From the NCBI GenBank assembly GCA_030686115.1, contig CP131612.1, forward strand, positions 3,224,001-3,288,000: DNA of 64,000 nt. Direction: 5' to 3'. Positions 45,754 through 54,668 of this stretch are shown piece after piece. Position 1 is the first letter of the stretch; each line of letters begins with the position of its first letter. The position numbers were made by a program, and so were the translations under genes. The stretch is from Psychrobacter cibarius. GTDB lineage: Bacteria > Pseudomonadota > Gammaproteobacteria > Pseudomonadales > Moraxellaceae. The notes beneath the pieces were generated by a model. It was not told the origin of the DNA. It did no database searches and saw nothing but the letters and a program-made list of their open reading frames with translations.

Positions 45754-47598
45754 ATGTGTGGAATCGTTGGAGCAGTCGCTGAGCGTAATATCGCTAGTAT
45801 CTTACTTGAGGGTCTTAAGCGTCTAGAATACCGTGGTTATGATTCTGCCGGTCTGACCGTCATTCGTGATGGCGAACTCCATCGCGAGCGCCAAGTGGGT
45901 AAAGTGCAAGCATTGGTCGATGCTGTGGCAGTTAATCCTGAATTTTTCGATGGTCATATTGGTATTGCGCATACACGTTGGGCCACCCATGGCGAGCCGG
46001 CACAGCGTAATGCCCATCCGCATGTTTCAGGCAAGATTGCTGTGGTACATAATGGTATCGTTGAAAACTATGCCGAGTTAAAAGAAGAATTGATTGCTAA
46101 AGGTTACGTATTTACGTCGCAGACCGATACCGAAGTCGTCGCCCATCTAATCAATGATATCTACAAAACCACACCCGATTTACTAGAGGCGGTTCGTGCC
46201 GTTATTCCGTTATTACATGGCGCATTTGCCCTTGGTATTCTGCATATCGATTGCCCAGATGAGCTGATTACTGTTCGTTTGGGCTCTCCACTGGTGATTG
46301 GTGTGGGTATCGGTGAGAATTTTATTGCTTCTGATCAATTAGCCTTACTACCGGTCACCAATCGATTTATGTACTTAGAAGAAGGTGATATCGCCAAATT
46401 GACGCGCAGTAGCATTCAGGTTTATGCCGATGGTGTCGAAGTAAAACGTCAGATACATGAAATTGATGCGGCACAGCACAATGCGGATAAAGGTGAATTT
46501 AAGCATTATATGCTCAAAGAAATCTATGAGCAGCCAGACGCGGTTGCCCGTACTGTTGAGATGGCTGTAGATAGCGATGAGCCGTCTAAACTGCGTGATG
46601 ATTTTTTGCAGCGTCATGAAGTGCAATTAAAAGGCATTAAGCATGTCCAAGTCATCGCTTGTGGTACCAGTTACCACTCAGGCTTGGTCGCAAAATATTG
46701 GTTTGAGAGCCTTATTCGTGTGCCTTGTTCCGTTGAAGTCGCTAGTGAATTCCGCTATCGTAATCCTGTCGTCATCGACAACACACTTGTCATTTGTATT
46801 TCTCAATCTGGCGAAACGGCAGACACGTTATCGGCGCTACGTGATATTCAAAAGCACACGCCAGCAGGTCTAGTTAGCTTAGCCTTATGTAATGTACCAA
46901 CATCATCTTTGGTACGTGAGACGGATATCTTTTTACCAACGCTTGCTGGTCCCGAGATTGGTGTTGCTTCTACCAAAGCTTTCACCACTCAGCTCGCCGC
47001 TTTAATGCTATTGGTCTTAAAAGTGGGTGTCGTTCAAGAGCGCATGACTGGCGAAAACCTGAGTACCTTGCTTGGTCAATTACAAGAACTACGTGGTCAA
47101 CTACATGCCAGCTTAAACCTCGATGCGCCTATCAAAACCATGAGTGAGCATTTTGAGTATAAAAAGAGCTGCTTGTTCTTAGGTCGTGGTTTGCAGTTCC
47201 CTATTGCCTTGGAAGGTGCACTGAAACTAAAAGAGATTTCTTATATTCACGCCGAAGGTTATGCGGCAGGTGAGCTCAAGCATGGACCATTGGCATTGGT
47301 CGATAAAGACATGCCTATCGTCGTACTAGCGCCAAAAGACAGCATGTTTGATAAGCTAAAAGCCAATATGCAAGAAGTACACGCGCGTCATGGTGAGCTG
47401 TTCGTTTTTGCCAGTGAATCTAGTCAAATGGTCGCAGAAGACAGATTGCATGTGGTCTATGTGCCCGATGTTTGTGAAACGCTTGCCCCTATCGTCTATA
47501 GTGTACCAGTACAGCTATTGTCATATCATGTCGCCGTAATGCGCGGCACAGACGTCGATCAGCCACGTAACCTCGCAAAATCAGTGACTGTTGAGTAA
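45754..47598 (+). CDS. glmS: Glutamine:fructose-6-phosphate aminotransferase
   Basis: Makes glucosamine-6-phosphate from fructose-6-phosphate and glutamine. 614 residues: N-terminal glutaminase with nucleophile Cys2 (MCGIVGAVAERN) and HTRWATHGEP; two SIS sugar domains with ACGTSYHSGLVAKYW, SQSGETADTL and GRGLQFPIALEGALKLKEISYIHAEGYAAGELKHGP; terminal DQPRNLAKSVTVE. AAGGAA precedes the ATG. Strong terminator at 47623. Confidence 0.96.
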   Translation: MCGIVGAVAERNIASILLEGLKRLEYRGYDSAGLTVIRDGELHRERQVGKVQALVDAVAVNPEFFDGHIGIAHTRWATHGEPAQRNAHPHVSGKIAVVHNGIVENYAELKEELIAKGYVFTSQTDTEVVAHLINDIYKTTPDLLEAVRAVIPLLHGAFALGILHIDCPDELITVRLGSPLVIGVGIGENFIASDQLALLPVTNRFMYLEEGDIAKLTRSSIQVYADGVEVKRQIHEIDAAQHNADKGEFKHYMLKEIYEQPDAVARTVEMAVDSDEPSKLRDDFLQRHEVQLKGIKHVQVIACGTSYHSGLVAKYWFESLIRVPCSVEVASEFRYRNPVVIDNTLVICISQSGETADTLSALRDIQKHTPAGLVSLALCNVPTSSLVRETDIFLPTLAGPEIGVASTKAFTTQLAALMLLVLKVGVVQERMTGENLSTLLGQLQELRGQLHASLNLDAPIKTMSEHFEYKKSCLFLGRGLQFPIALEGALKLKEISYIHAEGYAAGELKHGPLALVDKDMPIVVLAPKDSMFDKLKANMQEVHARHGELFVFASESSQMVAEDRLHVVYVPDVCETLAPIVYSVPVQLLSYHVAVMRGTDVDQPRNLAKSVTVE

Positions 47599-47622
47599 TT
47601 TAAGTAATTGATTTTTGCACCG

Positions 47623-47668
47623 AATCCTTCGCTATCTGGTACGAATAAGATAGCGAAGGATTTTTTTG
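47623..47668 (+). terminator. Terminator of glmS
   Basis: A long perfect stem, AATCCTTCGCTATCT (47623-47637) with AGATAGCGAAGGATT (47648-47662), followed by TTTTT. Confidence 0.92.
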
Positions 47669-47738
47669 TGAATAACGAATAGAAAAATATCAGTAATTTA
47701 TATAATTCAATCACTTATATAATTACTGTATCTACAGT

Positions 47739-48524
47739 ATGGACAATGAGAACATGGATATCGAAAGCGACACCGCCAATCAAATCACTAACCAAATAGA
47801 AATAATCTATGAAGATGAATTTCTGGTGGCAATTAATAAAGAGGCTGGTCTATTGGTGCATCGCAGTTGGCTGGATAAAGGCGAGACGCGCTTTGCCATG
47901 CAGCTCACCCGTGATGCGGTAGGTTGTCATGTATTTCCAGTGCATCGGTTAGACAAGCCTACGTCAGGCGTATTATTGTTTGCCAAGAGCTCAGCCGTGG
48001 CGCGCAGCCTTGGCGAGGCTTTTACTGAACACAAAGTTACCAAGCAGTATTTAGCCGTGGTGCGCGGCTATATGCCAGAACAAGGCACCGTCGATTATGC
48101 GTTGAGCTTTCAACCCGATGCCATCGCCGATAAGTTTGCCGATTTGGACAAACCCGCTCAAGAGGCGGTGACCCATTGGCAAAGTTTGGCACAAATCGAG
48201 CTACCATTTGCTGTATCAAAAAAACATGATACGAGCCGCTATAGTCTTGTGCGCTTGACACCCGAGACTGGGCGCAAGCATCAGCTGCGCCGGCACATGC
48301 GACATGTATTCCATCATATCGTGGGTGATACCAGCCACGGCGATATACGTCACACACGATTTTTTCGTACTCACTATGATTGTACGCGCATGCTGCTGCA
48401 TGCTCAGACTTTAGCGCTCAGCCACCCCGTCACTGGTGAGCCATTATTGCTAAAAGCTAAATTAGATGACCAATGGATGCGTATCTTAGAAGAGTTTTCT
48501 TGGGTGGACAGCGCTAAAGGTTAA
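47739..48524 (+). CDS. truC: tRNA pseudouridine synthase C-like (RluA family)
   Basis: Pseudouridine synthase of the RluA superfamily, 261 residues. The catalytic Asp lies in VHRLDKPTSGVLLFAKS; TGRKHQLRRHMRH and IVGDTSHGD are the typical TruC blocks, which argue for U65 of tRNA rather than rRNA. IYEDEFLVAINKEAGLLVHRSWLDKGE is the N-terminal family start. ATG at 47739 or 47754 is possible; the first 18 residues are not conserved. Confidence 0.87.
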   Translation: MDNENMDIESDTANQITNQIEIIYEDEFLVAINKEAGLLVHRSWLDKGETRFAMQLTRDAVGCHVFPVHRLDKPTSGVLLFAKSSAVARSLGEAFTEHKVTKQYLAVVRGYMPEQGTVDYALSFQPDAIADKFADLDKPAQEAVTHWQSLAQIELPFAVSKKHDTSRYSLVRLTPETGRKHQLRRHMRHVFHHIVGDTSHGDIRHTRFFRTHYDCTRMLLHAQTLALSHPVTGEPLLLKAKLDDQWMRILEEFSWVDSAKG

Positions 48525-48636
48525 ACAGCGTAGGTTTTATCTTAGATAGTCATATGAAAGAAGTCGATATACTGATGCTAGATATGAAGGTTCGATACCC
48601 TAGTAAGGACTTGAACCTTCGGCTATGAGCTTTTGG

Positions 48637-48670
48637 ATTTTTATTTTTATTTTTATTTTTATTTTTATTT
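48637..48670. repeat. Hexanucleotide tandem repeat (ATTTTT)n
   Basis: About 5.7 uninterrupted copies of ATTTTT lie between truC and the end of the EamA transporter gene. Such short arrays can vary in copy number by slippage. It is non-coding on present evidence. Confidence 0.75.
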
Positions 48671-48716
48671 ACCGTAAGCGCTGTTCTAGGAATAAGAACA
48701 GCTAACATCATATTGG

Positions 48717-49652
48717 CTAGCGCTTTCTTCCCAGTTTTATTTTTATATTCGCTAGCACCAACCCCGACAATATCAATATCATTGCCAGCATCTTCCACCA
48801 TGTCACGATCTCTCCTGTAAGTAGCACTGAGGTTGTCATACCGAATACTGGCACCAATAGAGCAAACGGCATAACCTTGGAAGCCGTATTTTGACTAAGC
48901 AGATGCGCCCACAGTCCAAATCCTATCAGCGTTGAGACATACACGATAAACCCAAGTGATAACCAAGACTTAAGCGATGCCTCGGTAAACGTCGCCAGCT
49001 GCCATGCCTCGGTCTCAAATATGAGAGAAGATAGCGTTAAAATCACGCAAGCGATCAGACCACCCCAAACCACGAGAGCGAGAGCAGACAACGCGGATGC
49101 CTTATTACTTCCAGTATTAGACGGAATAATAGCCCCGTCTGATCCTTGCTGCGTCGCTTGTGTTGACGCCTGTTTTGAAGCAATGTTTCCAAAGCTCCAA
49201 CCTATGGCCGCAATCAAGATACAGACAAACCCAGCCAGAGGCATATCACCACCAAGGTTCAACGCGATGACGCTAAGCCCTAGCACACCGACCAGCATAC
49301 CGATGATTTGCATGCGACTCACTGCCTCACCCAGTATAAAATACGCCAACAATACGGTAATAAAAATTTGAATTTGTAGCAATAGTGCCGTCAATCCTGC
49401 TGATGCCCCTAAGTGCATGGCAGTGAATACAAAAGCATACTGCATGACAAACGTACCGATAGCATAGATAAGTAATGTACGGTTAAATTTGGGCGGCTTC
49501 AGAAAGAAAACCAGTGGCACAGCGGTAAAGAAGAAACGCAGGGCGGTGAGCATTAGCGGTGGAAAGCTTTCAAGTCCCCATGCAATAAAGGTAAAGTTCA
49601 CACCCCAAATAAAAGTAACCAGTACAGCCAATGCAGTGTATATAGGAGTCAT
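48717..49652 (-). CDS. EamA-family (DMT) transporter
   Basis: Inner-membrane exporter of the drug/metabolite transporter superfamily, 311 residues with ten predicted helices in two EamA repeats. The start FIWGVNFTFIAWGLESFPPLMLTALRFFFTAVPLVFF resembles the O-acetylserine/cysteine exporter EamA of E. coli. A variable cytoplasmic loop (GNIASKQASTQATQQGSDG region, near 165-190) splits the repeats. The substrate is not determined. Confidence 0.82.
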   Translation of the reverse strand: MTPIYTALAVLVTFIWGVNFTFIAWGLESFPPLMLTALRFFFTAVPLVFFLKPPKFNRTLLIYAIGTFVMQYAFVFTAMHLGASAGLTALLLQIQIFITVLLAYFILGEAVSRMQIIGMLVGVLGLSVIALNLGGDMPLAGFVCILIAAIGWSFGNIASKQASTQATQQGSDGAIIPSNTGSNKASALSALALVVWGGLIACVILTLSSLIFETEAWQLATFTEASLKSWLSLGFIVYVSTLIGFGLWAHLLSQNTASKVMPFALLVPVFGMTTSVLLTGEIVTWWKMLAMILILSGLVLANIKIKLGRKR

Positions 49653-49810
49653 ATCGTTGGCCTAAGAAATTATGGCTGGTTATTATATTTAAAAAAATTT
49701 TATGACAATCTCGTATTAACCATAGGAGGCTTTTAGAGAGTGAGTAATACACTTACAAACAATAGAACGGCAATGAGCATTAATGCTGCACCGCCTATTT
49801 TTGTAATTAA

Positions 49811-50368
49811 CTATAGGTTATCTTGAGCTTTCCATAGATACCGGCTGGCTAAAGCAAATGCTTCTGCGTAGCAAAAATGGATCAGTAAAACCAATAGGCA
49901 AAAAGCTGAAGCTAAAATGAGAAATTGAGAAAGATAGGTTTGCTCAGTATCGATAAATTGCGGAAATACAGCCATAAAAAATAAGATAGGTTTTGGGTTA
50001 GAAAGAGAGGTTAGCAAACCCTCTTTGAATAACCTACCAGCACTTGTACTACTCACATCTAACGTGTTGTCAGACTCTAGGACAAATGATTTTCTTTTTC
50101 CAAAGGCCATTTTAAAACCCAAGTAGAATATATATTGCGCCCACTAATTGAATGGCCAAGAACATTTTCTTTGATGTTGCAATCACTAGTCCAATACTAG
50201 TAGCTGAGACAATAGCCGCGCCTAGCATTCCTAGAGAGATACCTAAGATGCCATAAGCTATTTTTTTCGACCATGCGTCAGGGGGTTTGTAATACTTAGA
50301 ATGACATCAGGACTTGGGCTAGCAATAGTGGCAGAGGCGATAAGAACGTATAAGGCAATATTACTCAT
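49811..50368 (-). pseudogene. LysE-family exporter, disrupted by two frameshifts
   Basis: The minus strand from ATG 50368 encodes MSNIALYVLIASATIASPSPDVILSI and NPLTHGRKK, then stops at a TAG just after a run of seven A (plus-strand T7 at 50261-50267). One extra A would continue as IAYGILGISLGMLGAA...LVGAIYIL, and a second shift near 50122 is needed to reach GFKMAFGKRKSF...FFMAVFPQFIDTEQTYL to the stop at 49811. Together these segments rebuild a full LysE/RhtB protein of about 185 residues. The intact LysE gene at 29447 may cover the function. Confidence 0.8.
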
Positions 50369-50613
50369 TAAACACGACTACCATAGTAAGCTTTTGTTGG
50401 CATTCTAGCATTTAATTTATATGGCAAACCATGCTTATTTCAGAAAGGACAGTCATTCTGAAAAACAAAAATACGTATACCCAACAGAACCCAGATACTT
50501 CACCCTTTAGACCCATTAATAGACCACTTAAAGCAGACTGATATAAGAGAACCACTCAAAATAAACCTTTGAACTATCTAAACGTTGCAGTTTAAACACG
50601 CCAATATAAAGAC

Positions 50614-51447
50614 TTAAACCAATCCCTTATACAGAAAGTAACACCCTACAACCGTTAATAACAACGCAAAGCATTTTTTCAATAATTGCGGTGATAGTAT
50701 ATGAGCAACTTTCGCGCCTAGCTTGGCGGTAAAAAAGCTCATGATGCTGATCCCTAAAAAGGCATAAGTGTGCACAAAGCCAATGGTGTTAGGCACATCA
50801 ATTCGTTGCTGCATCCCAAAAAACATAAAACCTAATGCCCCAGCTATGGCAATCGGCAGACCACAAGCAGCTGAGGTGCCAACGGCTTTTTGCATGACTA
50901 CACCATAACGCGTGAGATAAGGCACGGTTAAGCTACCGCCGCCAATACCGAAAATGGCAGAAGCGATACCGATAACCCCACCTGCTGCTAATTGCCTAGG
51001 TTTTGAAGGCAGTTGTGTATTAGCATCGTCGGCACTACTAGAATTGGTAGCAGGATTAGCTACCTGTTTTTTCCCACCGAAAAACATCTTGTAGGCGACC
51101 CACAGCAAAAATACGCCAACAATGAGCTGAAGGTACAGCCCAGATATCTGCCCTGCAATCCCTGCCCCTAAAAAGCAACCAATCGCTAAGCCTGGTGCCA
51201 GATTTTTGAAGACAGGCCACATGACTGCGCCTTTTTTATTGTGTGCCATGAGCGAGCTGATCGAGGTGACAATGATGGTCGCCAATGACGTACCTAATGC
51301 CAAATGCATGATATTGTCAGGGCTGTAACCCATTTGCGTAAAGACGATGAATAATAATGGTACGATAATCGTGCCACCGCCTACACCAAATAGCCCCGCA
51401 GCAAATCCTGCTAGCGCACCTATGATTAAAAAAATGATTAATTCCAC
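50614..51447 (-). CDS. TSUP (TauE/SafE) family transporter
   Basis: Inner-membrane exporter, 277 residues with eight helices. Duplicated family motif: GLFGVGGGTIIVPLL near the N-terminus and AIFGIGGGSLTVPYL in the second half. TSUP members move sulfite, sulfoacetate or related organosulfur anions. GTG start at 51447. It is the last gene after mesX-mesD-flavin reductase on the same strand (77-bp gap), which suggests export of a sulfur or C1 by-product of that pathway, an inference only. Confidence 0.8.
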   Translation of the reverse strand: MELIIFLIIGALAGFAAGLFGVGGGTIIVPLLFIVFTQMGYSPDNIMHLALGTSLATIIVTSISSLMAHNKKGAVMWPVFKNLAPGLAIGCFLGAGIAGQISGLYLQLIVGVFLLWVAYKMFFGGKKQVANPATNSSSADDANTQLPSKPRQLAAGGVIGIASAIFGIGGGSLTVPYLTRYGVVMQKAVGTSAACGLPIAIAGALGFMFFGMQQRIDVPNTIGFVHTYAFLGISIMSFFTAKLGAKVAHILSPQLLKKCFALLLTVVGCYFLYKGLV

Positions 51448-51524
51448 GGGATATTTACTTCTTATGTAGAGTTAGTACGATGGTTATTTTAGTTCAGTGA
51501 CAATCAATCAGTTAAAAAGCCAAA

Positions 51525-52025
51525 TTAAGCGATTTCTGCTTGATCCACTTGACCAACCCGAGAATAGGCACGATTAAAATACACCAAACTCTCCTCTTGC
51601 TCACTTTGTCTAATGGCGACCACCCGGCACATGAAAACACTGTGCGTGCCCACTTGCTGAATGTCCTCAATCTCACAATCAAAACTGACCAACGCATCTT
51701 CTAAAACGGGAGCGCCTGTTTTAAGCGGTGACCAAGAGCCGTATTCAAATCGCTCTTGTGAACTCAATTTGGAGGCAAAAGCGTTAGATATTGATTCATG
51801 CTGTGCACCTAAAACATTGACACTTAACGTTTTATTTTCAATAAAATGGGCATGTGAGCGAGATGTCTGATTCATGCAAACCAGCAATGTTGGTGGTGTA
51901 TCGGTAACGCTACACACCGCAGATGCGGTAAATCCATGAGTACCAGCGCTGCCTTCTGTGGTAATGACATTGACCGCTGTTGTTAACAAAGACATACCGT
52001 CTCTAAAATCGGTGGCTTCAATCAT
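51525..52025 (-). CDS. Flavin reductase (HpaC-like)
   Basis: NAD(P)H:flavin oxidoreductase-like protein, 166 residues with a split-barrel FMN-binding fold. The start FRDGMSLLTTAVNVITT and GTHGFTASAVCSVTDTPPTLLVCMNQTSRSH are the typical flavin-reductase block; HSVFMCRVVAI lies near the end. These proteins supply reduced flavin to a partner oxygenase. Its location directly after mesX-mesD suggests it feeds the oxygen-dependent MesX/MesD reaction. AGGAG precedes the ATG by eight bases. Confidence 0.83.
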   Translation of the reverse strand: MIEATDFRDGMSLLTTAVNVITTEGSAGTHGFTASAVCSVTDTPPTLLVCMNQTSRSHAHFIENKTLSVNVLGAQHESISNAFASKLSSQERFEYGSWSPLKTGAPVLEDALVSFDCEIEDIQQVGTHSVFMCRVVAIRQSEQEESLVYFNRAYSRVGQVDQAEIA

Positions 52026-52161
52026 GACTTAACTCCTAAATTTTAAATCTTTAAGTTCATTGATAACTGAGGTCACTCATGAGTTTAAACAAGCTGGTAT
52101 AGACAGGGTTAAAAACCCAACCTATAAAAGCTAAATTTTGCATCAGTTTATTCAATGAACC

Positions 52162-53241
52162 CTAAGCGGTCAGTTCTTGACGCACGATTGCTGCGCCTGC
52201 ACTTAACGCTTGCAGCTTACCTCGTGCCACTTGTCGAGACAACGGTGCCATGCCACAGTTGGTTGAAGGATACAACTTATCCGCATCGACGAATTGCAAT
52301 GCTTTGCGTAGTATATTGGCCACTTCTTCAGGGGTTTCAATGGTATTGGTTGCCACATCAATGGCACCAATCATCACTTTTTTACCGCGGATCAATTCAA
52401 TCAAATCCATGGGAACATGTGAGTTTTGACACTCTAAAGAGACAATATCAATATTCGACTGTTGCAATTTAGGGAATGCTTGCTCATATTGACGCCACTC
52501 TGAACCCAGTGTCTTTTTCCAATCAGTATTGGCTTTGATGCCATAACCGTAGCAGATATGCACCGCCGTTTCACACTTTAGACCTTCAATAGCACGCTCT
52601 AACGTGGCAATACCCCAGTCGTTGACGTCATCAAAGAACACATTAAATGCAGGCTCATCGAATTGGATAATATCCACCCCAGCCGCTTCTAATTCTCTGG
52701 CTTCTTGATTGAGGATTTTAGCAAATTCCCAAGCCAATTTTTCACGGCTTTTATAATGACCATCATACAAGGTATCAATCATGGTCATCGGACCGGGCAG
52801 TGCCCATTTGATCGGCTGATCGGTCTGTGCACGTAAAAACTTAGCATCATCAACAAATACAGGTTTTTGACGGCTTACCGCGCCCACGACTGACGGCACA
52901 CTGGCATCATAACGATTACGAATGCGCACGGTCTCGCGCTTCTCAAAATCGACGCCATCCAGATGTTCAATAAAGGTGGTCACAAAGTGCTGACGAGTTT
53001 GCTCGCCATCACTGACAATATCAATGCCTGCATGTACCTGTTCTTGCAATGTCAAACGTAGCGCGTCTTGTTTGGCTTCAAACAGTTGCTCACCTTCTAA
53101 TGCCCATGGTGACCAGATTTTTTCAGGTTCTGCAAGCCAAGAAGGTTTCGGTAAACTACCTGCGGTAGACGTCGGTAATAATTTTTTTGTCGGTAATAGT
53201 AGTGTCATACGATTCATCTTCTTATTTATTGGTATTCTCAT
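52162..53241 (-). CDS. mesD: Core methionine synthase MesD (MetE C-terminal-like)
   Basis: A 359-residue protein equal to the catalytic C-terminal half of cobalamin-independent methionine synthase, lacking the folate-binding N-terminal half. The zinc and homocysteine ligands are intact: HICYGYG (His, Cys), VSLECQNSH (Glu) and STNCGMAPLSR (Cys); DGEQTRQHF and IQFDEPAFN are also conserved. The MesD family is reported to make methionine with MesX and oxygen without methyl-folate. ATG 53241 is used; 53217 and 53208 are alternatives because no start has a strong ribosome site. Confidence 0.85.
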   Translation of the reverse strand: MRIPINKKMNRMTLLLPTKKLLPTSTAGSLPKPSWLAEPEKIWSPWALEGEQLFEAKQDALRLTLQEQVHAGIDIVSDGEQTRQHFVTTFIEHLDGVDFEKRETVRIRNRYDASVPSVVGAVSRQKPVFVDDAKFLRAQTDQPIKWALPGPMTMIDTLYDGHYKSREKLAWEFAKILNQEARELEAAGVDIIQFDEPAFNVFFDDVNDWGIATLERAIEGLKCETAVHICYGYGIKANTDWKKTLGSEWRQYEQAFPKLQQSNIDIVSLECQNSHVPMDLIELIRGKKVMIGAIDVATNTIETPEEVANILRKALQFVDADKLYPSTNCGMAPLSRQVARGKLQALSAGAAIVRQELTA

Positions 53242-53261
53242 TTCAGCCAGATTGAGCGTGT

Positions 53262-54299
53262 TTAGGCAGCGTATTCTTTATTCGCACATGCTTCTGCCGC
53301 ATGCTCATTTACATCATAGCTTGCTGCCCACTCATTAAGAATGGTTCGGTATGGCTTGATGAACTGCTCTTCGGTGAACTTACCTTGTGTCACTGCCATC
53401 TGACTACGCTCTGCGCGATCATAGACGATTTGCGTTAGGGAATAATCTTGGTACTTCAAACTCGGTTGATACACTTGACCCGCTGCCGAATTGGCATTAT
53501 AAATCTCAGGACGATAGATTTTTTGAAACGTCTCCATGGTACTAATCGCACTGATCAGCTCAAGATCGGTATAATCGCTCAGCAAGTCACCCGCAAAATA
53601 AAATGCTAATGGCGCGGCGCTACCCGTAGGCATAAAGTAGCGAACGGTTAAGCCCATTTTGGAAAAGTACTCATCGGTTAGTGACCCTTTGTTCAAAGAG
53701 CAGCCATCTTGTTTGTATTCAACGCCCAATACAGGGTGCTGATTGGTTGTACGTTGATAGGTTTTACTGGTGGAAACACTCAAGCAAATCACAGGATTTT
53801 TAGTGAAATTAGCTTGGTAAGCTTCTGAATTTAATAAATACTGAAACAGTTTGCCATGTAAATCACCGAAATCTACTGGCGGCGCAGATGATGGATGTTT
53901 ATCGAAATGGTCTAATAAGACGACGCTAAAGTCATAATCGCGCACATAAGATGAGAAACTATTACCAATCATACCGTCAATACGGGTGTTTTCTTTATGA
54001 TCCACAATCGTTGTTTGCAGCATCTCGATGATAGGGAAAGTATCGCCATTTCCTGCAACATCCATGTCGACAGAAATAATATCAACCTCAACAGAATAAC
54101 GATCTGCGGTGGGATTATCCCAATGTGCCAAGGCATTAAAACGATTATTTATCATTCTTAATGTTTTGCTTAAGTTCTCTTGACGATGCTCGCCACGCGC
54201 CAAATTCGCAAAGTTCGTCGTCAGACGCGTGCTATTTGCAGGATGATAGTTTTCATCAAAACGAATGCGCTTAATGGCACAACTAAATTCTTTACTCAT
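53262..54299 (-). CDS. mesX: DUF1852 protein MesX
   Basis: A 345-residue cytoplasmic protein of DUF1852, found almost always beside MesD and required for its methionine synthase activity. Recognisable blocks are FSCAIKRIRFDENYHPANSTRLTTNFANLARGE (broken at residues 5-37), DIISVDMDVAGNGDTFPIIEMLQTTIVDH and NEWAASYDVNEHAAEACANKEYAA. Its biochemical role is unsettled; an oxygenase-like supply of the methyl donor is one idea. It leads the operon with mesD 20 bp downstream. A MetR-type box lies 115 bp upstream. Confidence 0.88.
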   Translation of the reverse strand: MSKEFSCAIKRIRFDENYHPANSTRLTTNFANLARGEHRQENLSKTLRMINNRFNALAHWDNPTADRYSVEVDIISVDMDVAGNGDTFPIIEMLQTTIVDHKENTRIDGMIGNSFSSYVRDYDFSVVLLDHFDKHPSSAPPVDFGDLHGKLFQYLLNSEAYQANFTKNPVICLSVSTSKTYQRTTNQHPVLGVEYKQDGCSLNKGSLTDEYFSKMGLTVRYFMPTGSAAPLAFYFAGDLLSDYTDLELISAISTMETFQKIYRPEIYNANSAAGQVYQPSLKYQDYSLTQIVYDRAERSQMAVTQGKFTEEQFIKPYRTILNEWAASYDVNEHAAEACANKEYAA

Positions 54300-54413
54300 G
54301 ATAATCCGCTACCCTAATCTACTCTCATTATTTGAGATAAAACCAAATTTGTGTATGAGGTGAATCATACCTAAACTATCACATGAATAAAAACGATACT
54401 ATTTAAATATAAG

Positions 54414-54428
54414 ATGAATATAATTCAT
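54414..54428. promoter_or_regulatory. MetR-type operator upstream of mesX
   Basis: ATGAATATAATTCAT contains TGAA-N5-TTCA exactly, the binding consensus of the LysR-type methionine regulator MetR, with arms extended to six bases. MetR activates met genes when homocysteine accumulates. The site is 115 bp before the mesX ATG, a usual activator distance. No metR gene is in the window. Confidence 0.65.
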
Positions 54429-54589
54429 GTTAATTAAATTATGGTATGACATGAGATTGGATAGCGGAGACTTTATGACTTGCTCGATAGGATCATTCAG
54501 CAAAAAATAAGCCTGTAGAAAAATGAGCTACGCTAATGAAAGCGTAAAGAAAATTTCGATAAACTAACGAATCTAAGGGTTCTCTCATT

Positions 54590-54631
54590 AAAAAAGCCGA
54601 AACTTCTTTTCTAAGTCTCAGCCTTTTTGTT
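54590..54631 (-). terminator. Terminator of the YceI gene
   Basis: Read on the minus strand, GCTGAGACTT and AAGTTTCGGC form a ten-pair stem with two mismatches, followed by T6. It lies about 40 bp after the yceI stop. Confidence 0.6.
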
Positions 54632-54668
54632 AAACGTATAAATAGAAAATTGCTTTCTATTGATTGTG

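Larger units (their letters stand above)
54300..54668. other. Intergenic region mesX / yceI
   Basis: 369 bases without a gene. It contains the mesX promoter with the MetR-type box at 54414-54428 and the yceI terminator at 54590-54631. The central part is AT-rich. Confidence 0.6.

Noticed and set aside
48550..48801. Antisense frame with a Lys-Asn repeat over the ATTTTT array
   Set aside because: It is a translation of the simple repeat and overlaps the end of the EamA gene; no start signals.
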